Shown here: positions 57,753 to 64,000 of the stretch, in pieces
How positions within the stretch are numbered: position 1 is the first letter of the stretch
Layout: each line of letters opens with the position of its first letter
Assembly (NCBI GenBank): GCA_963796155.1
Contig: CAWCKT010000028.1
Coordinates: 1 to 64,000 of the forward strand
Length of the DNA stretch: 64,000 bases
Direction: 5' to 3'
DNA from: AP-15 sp963796155
Lineage (GTDB): Bacteria > Pseudomonadota > Alphaproteobacteria > ATCC43930 > CGMCC-115725
Position numbers and translations under genes: made by a program
Notes under the pieces: model-generated
Told to the model about the DNA's origin: nothing
Databases searched by the model: none
Seen by the model: the letters and a program-made list of their open reading frames with translations, nothing else

Positions 57753-57953
57753 CTAAAAGCCGTGGAGCAAGCCGAAAACCAAAATCAGCACAATACCCCA
57801 GCAGAACAGCGAGAGCCCGACAATCGCCAGCATCGCAGAACGTAGAGAAAGCCGATCGCCGGCGGCGGCTTTATAGCGCAGCGGTGCCGTACGCGGAAAC
57901 AAATGATCGGATCTGTTCACGGCGGTCGAGTTTCGCAAAATCATTAACGACAT
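57753..57953 (-). CDS. small C-tail-anchored membrane protein
   Basis: 66 aa from MSLMILRNSTAVNRSDHLFP, with a basic N-terminal half and one C-terminal helix (AMLAIVGLSLFCWGIVLILV). Similar short proteins (RDRLS-x-R-x-A followed by one helix) are frequent in alphaproteobacteria with no known function. An upstream in-frame start at 57998 would add 15 residues. Confidence 0.55.
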   Translation of the reverse strand: MSLMILRNSTAVNRSDHLFPRTAPLRYKAAAGDRLSLRSAMLAIVGLSLFCWGIVLILVFGLLHGF

Positions 57954-58088
57954 GGATTTGTCACCAAATGCGGCTGGTCCATGGCTCCGACGAGGCAAAC
58001 GTAAGAAATCGGGTAACGTCGGCTGGACCGCCGCTCGAAGCGGACCCCGCGCCGGGGCGCGAATAGGCTCCGGCCGATTTTCGGGCGC

Positions 58089-59318
58089 TTATTTCTTCGC
58101 CGCTGCGTGCTCCGCCTTTGAGAGCGTCAGCTTTTCGGGATGCACAATTGTTTTGTTTGCGGCTGCACGTGCGGCACCGAGATTGGCGAACTCGGTGTCG
58201 ATACCGTCGCGTTGCAGCACATAGGTGGCCGAAACCGGCTTGCCGCTCTGCTGGTCGGCTACCGTGCGCTTCAAGATCGTCCAGTGGACGCGCCGGGTGG
58301 CGCCGGCATCAGCCTCGTCAGTCACGTCCTCGAAGCCGCGATCGATCATCAATTCGAGCGCGAAAAGCCGCTGTTGCGGTATCTTCTGCGGCGCGTCGCG
58401 GCCTCTCCCCCGCTGTCGATTGGAGCCGCCTGGTGCTCCCGTGCCACGCGCGCGCCGATCCGGAGAACCCCGCTCTCGGTCGTCCGGCCCCCGTTGCGGC
58501 GGCCGTCCGGGGCGGGCGCCGCGGTTATGGGGTTCCTGGCTCCGCGGCCCTCGGTACCGCACTTTCCGGCCATCTTCGGCGGGAAAGCTGCCGCCGGCTT
58601 GGCGTTCACCCGCCTTCGCCTCTGCGGAGCGCAGTGGGCGATGCCGCCGCCCTCTGCCGTGCAGGTGTCCGCCGGGCCGGTCGCCGCGCGGCTCCCCATC
58701 GCCTACCGGTGCGCTCGGCCGTCCATCACTCTGCGAGGACCCGCCGATCGCAATCGCGCCCTCGGCGGCAGGGATTTCGCTACCGCCCATCTCGCCTGCC
58801 GGGCTCGCTGCGCGCGGTGGCCTCCTGCGGCGCCGCCGACGTCCGAGGTGCACCAGCGGTGGGGCGCCGTGCGGCCCGCCATCGTTTGCCGAAGGGCTGT
58901 GCGGAGCACCGTTCTGCTCGGCATCGCGCCCAGCCTGGACGGGGTTCGGCCCCGAATCCTCCACACTCTCCGCAGCCTGAACTTTCTTATCTGCCGTCCC
59001 CTCATGTCGCGTCCCGCGGTGGCGCCGCCGGCGCCGGTGAGGTTCGGCATCGCGGGGCGGTCCAGCCGGCGCATCACCGGTCTGCGGAGGATCGCGTTCG
59101 CTCTCACCCGCCGACGTCGCTCGCGTGAGCTCCGATTCACGAGGTGGTCGGCGACGACGGCGGCGCCGCCGGCGAGGCAAACCGAGGGTTTCGCCGCTGT
59201 TCGCTGTCCCTGTCTGGCTCGCGCTCGGGAGGGCGCTCTCGCCGCTCTCGGCGGGCACGTCGTGCGGCGGGTCGCCGCCGACTCGATCGCTCGGCGGGTC
59301 GTCGGAAGTCTGTGGCAT
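58089..59318 (-). CDS. Arg/Pro-rich, largely disordered protein with a conserved C-terminal segment
   Basis: 409 aa. The first 300 residues are low-complexity and highly charged, with three Arg clusters (PRRRRRRRRRP, HRRRRRHRG and GRRRRRRRPP) and many Gly, Pro, Asp and Glu, as in RNA-binding tails of RNase E-type proteins. The last 100 residues (ALELMIDRGFEDVTDEADAG, RVHWTILKRTVADQQSGKPV, DTEFANLGAARAAANKTIVH) look folded. Large antisense open frames cross the gene, so the choice of strand rests on this C-terminal part and on codon regularity. RNA binding is inference. Confidence 0.6.
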   Translation of the reverse strand: MPQTSDDPPSDRVGGDPPHDVPAESGESALPSASQTGTANSGETLGLPRRRRRRRRRPPRESELTRATSAGESERDPPQTGDAPAGPPRDAEPHRRRRRHRGTRHEGTADKKVQAAESVEDSGPNPVQAGRDAEQNGAPHSPSANDGGPHGAPPLVHLGRRRRRRRPPRAASPAGEMGGSEIPAAEGAIAIGGSSQSDGRPSAPVGDGEPRGDRPGGHLHGRGRRHRPLRSAEAKAGERQAGGSFPAEDGRKVRYRGPRSQEPHNRGARPGRPPQRGPDDRERGSPDRRARGTGAPGGSNRQRGRGRDAPQKIPQQRLFALELMIDRGFEDVTDEADAGATRRVHWTILKRTVADQQSGKPVSATYVLQRDGIDTEFANLGAARAAANKTIVHPEKLTLSKAEHAAAKK

Positions 59319-59402
59319 TGCGGCGGTTCCTCGGTGGGGTTATGCGACTCGCGCCGCATCCGAGCAAGAGGGACGGGTCCGCGCCGACGCGGGAGGTCGG
59401 GT

Positions 59403-60071
59403 TCAAGGAGCCAGACCGAGGCGCTCGAGCGCCGCGGGCAGCTCGGAGAAATGGTCGAGGAGCGCGTCTGCGGCGAGCAATTCGGGATCGACCCGGGCAT
59501 AGCCGTAACGCATCAGCACGAGCCGAACTCCGGCGGCTCGGGCCGCGGCGGCATCGTTCTCGTTGTCGCCGATCATGGCGGTTGCTGCGACTCGGGCGCC
59601 GAGTTCACTGATCAATCCGAGGAGGTGGCCCGAGTCGGGCTTCCTGACCGGGAAGCGGTCGCCGCCGGCGATGCCGTCGAACAGCGGGAGGAGGCCGAGG
59701 CCCTCGATCACCGCGATCGTCGCCCGCTGCGGCTTGTTGGTGCAGATCGCCGTGTGGTAGCCGCGCCGGCGCAGCGCCGTCAGGGTTTCCCGCACGCCCG
59801 GATAGGGGCGGGTCAGGCGGACCGCATTCGCCTCGTAGATCTCCAGAAAGCGCGCCAGCGCCCCGCTCGCGTCGGCCGGATCGCCTCCGCTCGCGGCAAA
59901 CGCGCGCGCCACCAGCGCCGGTGCGCCGTCGCCCACCATGCGTTTGACCTCGGAGAGAGACAGCGGTGGATGCCCGCGCTCGCGCAGCACCTCGTTCAGC
60001 GCGGCCCGCAGATCCGGGACGCTGTCGACCAGCGTGCCGTCGAGGTCGAAGACGAGCAGAACGCGGTTCAT
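59403..60071 (-). CDS. gph: phosphoglycolate phosphatase-like HAD hydrolase
   Basis: Probably removes phosphate from 2-phosphoglycolate; 222 aa, the usual length. HAD motif I FDLDGTLVDS (nucleophile Asp), motif II ICTNKP, motif III Lys in RFPVRKPDSGHL, and motif IV IGDNENDAAAARAAGV. A helical cap lies between I and II. Other sugar-phosphate substrates are possible for this family. Divergent from glmU, which starts 113 bases away. Confidence 0.9.
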   Translation of the reverse strand: MNRVLLVFDLDGTLVDSVPDLRAALNEVLRERGHPPLSLSEVKRMVGDGAPALVARAFAASGGDPADASGALARFLEIYEANAVRLTRPYPGVRETLTALRRRGYHTAICTNKPQRATIAVIEGLGLLPLFDGIAGGDRFPVRKPDSGHLLGLISELGARVAATAMIGDNENDAAAARAAGVRLVLMRYGYARVDPELLAADALLDHFSELPAALERLGLAP

Positions 60072-60184
60072 CCCTGCAAACTCTTCGTTGTCGTGCTATA
60101 CTTTGCAACAATCTTTGTGTTGTACCTGTGGCGGCGCGGCGCGAGGGTGACGCCGCCCCTGTTCGGGTCCCGTTCGAGCTAGCG

Positions 60185-61540
60185 ATGAGCCAATCCCGTT
60201 TTGCCACCATCATCCTCGCCGCCGGCAGCGGCACAAGAATGAAATCCGCTATGCCGAAGGTGATGCATCCGATCGCCGGGCAGCCGATGATCGCGCATCT
60301 GTTGGACGCGCTGCAGCCTTTGACGCCCGCCGCGACCGTCGTTGTGATCGGGCTGCAGATGGATGCTGTCGCCCGCGCCGTCGCGCCGGCGGAAACCGTC
60401 GTGCAGTGTCCCCCGCTCGGCACCGGCGACGCGGTCCGCGCTGCGCTGAGGGCGCTCGACGGCCGGCTCGCGCCGCAAGGCGAGATCGACGAGGTGCTCG
60501 TGCTGTTCGGCGATACGCCGCTGCTGCGCACCGAGACGCTGTCCCGCCTGTTGACCGAGCGGCGAGGAGCGTCGGCCGCGGTCGTCGTCTCGGGCATGCG
60601 GCCCGGCGACCCCGCTCCCTACGGCCGGCTCGTCGTGGGCCTCGACGGCGGGCTCGAACGCATCGTCGAGGCGGCCGACGCAACCCCGCAGGAGCGTGCG
60701 ATCGGTCTCGTCAATGGCGGCATCATGGCGCTCGCGGCGGCTCGCGCCGGCGGTCTCGTCGAGGCACTCGACCGCGACAACGCCAAGGGCGAGTTCTACC
60801 TCTCCGACATCGTCCGCATCGCGCGGCGAAAGGGGCTCCTCTGCCGCTTCGTCGAACTCCCGGCCGAGGAGCTGATCGGGATCAACACCCGCGCCGAGCT
60901 CGCCCAAGCCGAGGCGCTGATGCAGGGGCGGCTGCGCCGCGCGGCGATGGATCGCGGCGTCACGATGGTCGCGCCGGAGACCGTGTTCCTTAGCGCCGAC
61001 ACGCGGCTCGGCCGCGACGTGATCGTCGAGCCGAACGTCACCTTCGGCCCAGGCGTCACGGTCGGGGAAGGAGCGCGAATCTGCTCGTTCTCCTATTTCG
61101 AAGGCGCCACGATCGGCGCGGGAGCCCGGGTCGGCCCGTTCGCCCGGCTGCGTCCGGGAGCCGTCCTCGAGGAAGAGGTGCATGTCGGCAATTTCGTCGA
61201 GGTCAAGGCGGCTCGGCTCGGCGCCGGCGCCAAGGCCAATCACCTCAGCTATATCGGCGATGCCGAGGTCGGCGCGCGCACCAATATCGGGGCCGGCGCG
61301 ATCACCTGCAATTATGACGGCTTTAACAAGTTCCGCACGACAATCGGCGAGGGCGCGTTCATCGGCTCGAACACCGCGCTGGTGGCACCGGTGACCGTCG
61401 GCGCCGGGGCGATCGTCGCGGCCGGCAGCGTTATTACCGACGACGTACCCGCGGATGCGCTGTCGCTCGCACGCGGCCGGCAGGTCGACAAGCCCGGGCG
61501 CGCCGCGGCAATCCGGGCGCGCCAGAAGGGAAAGATCTAA
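60185..61540 (+). CDS. glmU: bifunctional GlmU uridyltransferase/acetyltransferase
   Basis: Makes UDP-N-acetylglucosamine from glucosamine-1-phosphate, acetyl-CoA and UTP; 451 aa from ATG 60185 (MSQSRFATIILAAGSGTRMK). The N-terminal pyrophosphorylase domain has the LAAGSGTRMKSAMPKVMH nucleotide loop, GTGDAVRAA and GEFYLSDIV. The left-handed beta-helix starts near 250 (VEPNVTFGPGVTVGEGARIC) and holds the acetyltransferase site (KANHLSYIGDAEVG, NYDGFNKFRTTIGEGAFIG). The TAATG overlap couples it to glmS. Confidence 0.96.
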   Translation: MSQSRFATIILAAGSGTRMKSAMPKVMHPIAGQPMIAHLLDALQPLTPAATVVVIGLQMDAVARAVAPAETVVQCPPLGTGDAVRAALRALDGRLAPQGEIDEVLVLFGDTPLLRTETLSRLLTERRGASAAVVVSGMRPGDPAPYGRLVVGLDGGLERIVEAADATPQERAIGLVNGGIMALAAARAGGLVEALDRDNAKGEFYLSDIVRIARRKGLLCRFVELPAEELIGINTRAELAQAEALMQGRLRRAAMDRGVTMVAPETVFLSADTRLGRDVIVEPNVTFGPGVTVGEGARICSFSYFEGATIGAGARVGPFARLRPGAVLEEEVHVGNFVEVKAARLGAGAKANHLSYIGDAEVGARTNIGAGAITCNYDGFNKFRTTIGEGAFIGSNTALVAPVTVGAGAIVAAGSVITDDVPADALSLARGRQVDKPGRAAAIRARQKGKI

Positions 61541-63363
61541 TGTGCGGCATCATCGGCATCATCGCCAAGGAGAGGGTCGCCGCGGGGCTGCTCGAAGGGC
61601 TCCGGCGCCTCGAATATCGCGGCTATGATTCGGCCGGCATTGCGACCCTGGTCGACGGCCGCATCGAGTGCCGCCGCGCCGAGGGCAAGCTCGGCAATCT
61701 CGCCAGGCGGCTCGACCGCGAGCCGGTGCAGGGGGTTATCGGCATCGGCCACACCCGCTGGGCGACCCATGGCCTGCCGACCGAGACCAACGCCCACCCG
61801 ATCGCCACCGACCGGGTCGCCGTCGTCCACAACGGCATCATCGAGAATTTCCAAGCCTTGCGCGGCGAGCTCACCGACCTCGGCTACGTCTTCCGGACCG
61901 AGACCGACACCGAGGCGGTGGCGATCCTGGCGACGCATTTCCTGGCGCAGGGGCGCTCGCCGCAAGAGGCGGTGGCAAAGACCTTGGCGCGGCTCGACGG
62001 CGCCTTTGCGCTGGCCTTTCTGTTCGCCGGCGAGCACGACCTGTTGATCGGCGCGCGCCGCGGCAGCCCGCTCGCGATCGGCTATGGCGACGGCGAGATG
62101 TTTCTCGGCTCGGACGCCCTGGCGCTCGCACCCTTGACCCGCCGCATCACCTATCTCGAAGAGGGCGACTGGGCGGTCGTGACCTCCCAGAGGGTGACGA
62201 TCTTCGACGCCGCGAACCGCGAGGTCTCCCGCCCGATCCGCGAGGCCGCCGCCTCGGGCGCCTTGATCGGCAAGGGCAACTACCGCCACTTCATGCTCAA
62301 GGAGATCTTCGAGCAGCCGGCGGTCATCGGCGACACGCTCAATGCGCTGATCAACCCGGCAACCCGCACCGTGCATCTGCCCGAACTCCCGTTTGCGCTG
62401 GGGGCGCTCGAGCGGGTGACGCTGATCGCCTGCGGCACCGCCTATCACGCCTGTGTGGTCGCCAAGTACTGGCTCGAGCGGATCGCCCGCATCGCGGTCG
62501 AGGTCGACATCGCCTCCGAGTTCCGCTACCGGGCGCCGGCCATGCCGAAGGGCGGTGCCGCGATCTTCGTCTCGCAATCGGGCGAGACCGCCGACACTCT
62601 CGCGGCACTGCGCTATGCCAAGGCGCAGGCGCAGAAGATCATCGCCGTCGTCAACCAGCCGGAGAGCTCGATCGCCCGCGAGGCCGATATCGTCCTGCCG
62701 ACCCAGGCCGGTCCCGAGATCGGCGTCGCCTCGACCAAGGCGTTTACGACGCAGCTCGCCGTGCTCGCCTGCCTTACGGTGGCGTTGGCCCGGGCGCGGG
62801 GTGCGATCGGCCATGCCCGCGAGGCGGAGCTGGTTGGCGCCCTGACCGAGATCCCCTCGCGGGCGAGCGAGGTGCTGAACCACGACGAGCGCATCCGCGA
62901 GATCGCGGTCGCGGTCGCCGAGGCGCGCGACGTCCTTTATCTCGGCCGCGGCAGCGCCTTTCCGCTGGCGCTCGAGGGGGCGCTCAAGCTCAAGGAGATC
63001 TCCTACATCCATGCCGAGGGCTATGCCGCGGGCGAGATGAAGCACGGGCCGATCGCGCTGATCGACGAGGCCGTGCCGGTCATCGTGCTGGCCCCGCATG
63101 ACGACCTCTTCGAGAAGACGCTGGGCAATGTCGAGGAGGTCATGGCGCGCGGCGGCCGCGTCGTGATGATCTCCGACGCGGCCGGGGTGGCGCGGCTCGC
63201 CGACCGGCTCGCCTTCGGCATCACGGTGCCGAGTTGCGATCCGTTTGTCGCCCCGCTGCTCTACGCGATCCCGATCCAGCTCCTCGCCTACCACGTCGCC
63301 GTCCTCAAAGGCACCGACGTCGACCAGCCGCGCAACCTGGCGAAGAGCGTCACGGTCGAGTAG
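61540..63363 (+). CDS. glmS: glutamine-fructose-6-phosphate aminotransferase
   Basis: Makes glucosamine-6-phosphate from fructose-6-phosphate and glutamine; 607 aa. After removal of Met the N-terminal Cys2 of MCGIIGI is the glutaminase nucleophile; RYRGYDSAG-type, HTRWATHG and HNGIIENF motifs follow. Two SIS domains (CGTAYHACVVAKYWLERIAR; SQSGETADTLAALRYAK; LGRGSAFPLALEGALKLKEI) and the ending LAKSVTVE complete it. Coupled to glmU by a one-base overlap, so both steps of the UDP-GlcNAc branch are made together. No glmS ribozyme-like leader is present. Confidence 0.97.
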   Translation: MCGIIGIIAKERVAAGLLEGLRRLEYRGYDSAGIATLVDGRIECRRAEGKLGNLARRLDREPVQGVIGIGHTRWATHGLPTETNAHPIATDRVAVVHNGIIENFQALRGELTDLGYVFRTETDTEAVAILATHFLAQGRSPQEAVAKTLARLDGAFALAFLFAGEHDLLIGARRGSPLAIGYGDGEMFLGSDALALAPLTRRITYLEEGDWAVVTSQRVTIFDAANREVSRPIREAAASGALIGKGNYRHFMLKEIFEQPAVIGDTLNALINPATRTVHLPELPFALGALERVTLIACGTAYHACVVAKYWLERIARIAVEVDIASEFRYRAPAMPKGGAAIFVSQSGETADTLAALRYAKAQAQKIIAVVNQPESSIAREADIVLPTQAGPEIGVASTKAFTTQLAVLACLTVALARARGAIGHAREAELVGALTEIPSRASEVLNHDERIREIAVAVAEARDVLYLGRGSAFPLALEGALKLKEISYIHAEGYAAGEMKHGPIALIDEAVPVIVLAPHDDLFEKTLGNVEEVMARGGRVVMISDAAGVARLADRLAFGITVPSCDPFVAPLLYAIPIQLLAYHVAVLKGTDVDQPRNLAKSVTVE

Positions 63364-63384
63364 GGGGTAGCGCCGCCTCTCCCG

Positions 63385-63600
63385 TTCCCTGCCGCGCGGG
63401 AAAACTCAGGGAAAAAAATTTGTTCTGGGCTCCTCCGCGCCGAAAAATCCCGAGCGATCAAAGACTTGAACAGGACCATCGAAGGCCTGGCAGGGAAATA
63501 GCAGGGAAGCCCCGAAAACCCTCGGGCCGCCGCCTGGCCTCATTGCCAGCATACCAATTCTATTAATTGATAAATACGCACGTCCCTGCTATATGGGGCG
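63385..63600. repeat. GCAGGGAA-type intergenic element, copy 2
   Basis: Contains TTCCCTGCCGCGCGGGAA, a paired GGCAGGGAAATAGCAGGGAA, an AGCATACCA motif and CGTCCCTGCTATATGGGGCG. Each has a counterpart in the same order at 26032-26395. It fills the gap between convergent glmS and the hydrolase gene. Confidence 0.5.
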
Positions 63601-63672
63601 AAATTTCGGGGTGGCAAGAGGGCGGCGCGTCGTCCACCCACGGTTTTGTGCCGCGGCTGGTGCGGTCGAGCG

Positions 63673-64000
63673 CTATCGGGCTCGCAGGCTCCCGAGAAAG
63701 CGGTCGAGGGCGGCCAGCACCACCGGTTCGACGAGGGTCGGCGCGTGCCCGATGCCGGGCACCCGCACCAGCTCGCCGCGCGGCAATACGTCGACCATGC
63801 GCCGCGCTTGCGCCTCGGAGAGGACGTCGCTCTCGGTGCCCCACACCACCAGGGTCGGGCAGCCCACGGCCTGCAGTGCCGGCCACAAGGGCGGCCGCGC
63901 CGGCGGGCCATGCTCGACCCGCTGCCGGATGTAGGCCGGGTCCATCTTCCACCCCCATTTGCCGTCCGGCCGGTGCCGCAGCACGCCGAGCGCCAGCTCG
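63673..64000 (-). CDS. alpha/beta hydrolase, C-terminal part
   Basis: The last 108 residues of a protein that continues past the right edge. It has CPTLVVWGTESDVLSEAQAR (the Asp region of the catalytic triad), VDVLPRGELVRVPGIGHAPT with the catalytic His in GIGHAP, and VLAALDRFLGSL at the end, the standard finish of an alpha/beta hydrolase. The substrate cannot be inferred. Convergent with glmS. Confidence 0.85.
   Translation of the reverse strand, partial: ELALGVLRHRPDGKWGWKMDPAYIRQRVEHGPPARPPLWPALQAVGCPTLVVWGTESDVLSEAQARRMVDVLPRGELVRVPGIGHAPTLVEPVVLAALDRFLGSLRAR

Noticed and set aside
58140..60182. A 680-codon rightward frame across the Arg-rich gene and gph
   Set aside because: It runs antisense through gph, which has clear HAD motifs, and its own translation is low-complexity without any domain.
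61500..61545. glmS ribozyme or riboswitch
   Set aside because: glmS overlaps glmU by one base, so there is no leader in which such an element could sit.

Overview
The window is high-GC bacterial DNA whose gene content (paired Amt transporters with PII and glutamine synthetase, an OmpL-like porin, HME-type RND pumps, MlaC/HpnM-like and hopanoid-clade small proteins, CoxL-like molybdoprotein) points to an alphaproteobacterium of the Rhodospirillales/Hyphomicrobiales type. No rRNA, tRNA, CRISPR array or phage module was seen. The assignment is inference from protein style, not from a search.

Layout. 0-7.4 kb: a decayed HigB-type toxin, a partial 949-bp duplicate of an acyl-CoA dehydrogenase gene, a Tat-exported peptide-binding protein, the intact acyl-CoA dehydrogenase, an XRE regulator, an MDR oxidoreductase and a His-rich lipoprotein. 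7.4-9.8 kb: an orphan CoxL-like molybdopterin subunit. 9.8-20.7 kb: a complete high-affinity K+ uptake locus read leftward (27-aa peptide, kdpF, kdpA, kdpB, kdpC, two coupled unknown genes, kdpD, kdpE), preceded by a second full kdpA. 21.3-26 kb: a Na+/H+ antiporter with a cyclic-nucleotide domain, small proteins, and a PhoPQ-activated-type secreted protein. 26.4-40.2 kb: two paralogous heavy-metal RND efflux sets (one with frame breaks and no outer-membrane factor, one intact with a NodT-type factor) around a two-component system and a DUF559 gene enclosed by 41-bp inverted repeats. 40.5-49.4 kb: a nitrogen region with amtB-glnK-glnA, a porin, a PP2C-phosphatase/protein-kinase fusion, and a second amt; both amt genes have sigma-54-like promoters. 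49.4-52.6 kb: ftsH paralogue and an MlaC/HpnM-like protein. 52.6-56.9 kb: a tightly coupled four-gene operon encoding a coiled-coil protein, a membrane protein with a longin/roadblock-like cytosolic part and a periplasmic OmpA domain, a Ras-like GTPase, and a PAS-type nucleotide cyclase; this is the best candidate for an under-described system. 57-64 kb: small membrane proteins, an Arg-rich disordered protein, gph, glmU-glmS, and the end of an alpha/beta hydrolase.

Frame breaks. Many otherwise well-conserved genes have their frame broken. At all fourteen sites that I could resolve, the break is equivalent to one extra base in the coding strand, outside homopolymers. This uniform direction suggests residual insertion errors in the sequence rather than real decay, so those genes may be intact in the organism. 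I typed them as pseudogenes only because the frame as given is broken.

Repeats. Three repeat families stand out: a 154-bp near-identical inverted pair at 24.3 and 44.2 kb that carries a leader, start codon and the first 16 codons of two unrelated genes; a GCAGGGAA-rich intergenic element at 26.0 and 63.4 kb; and the hairpin-forming inverted repeats around the DUF559 gene.
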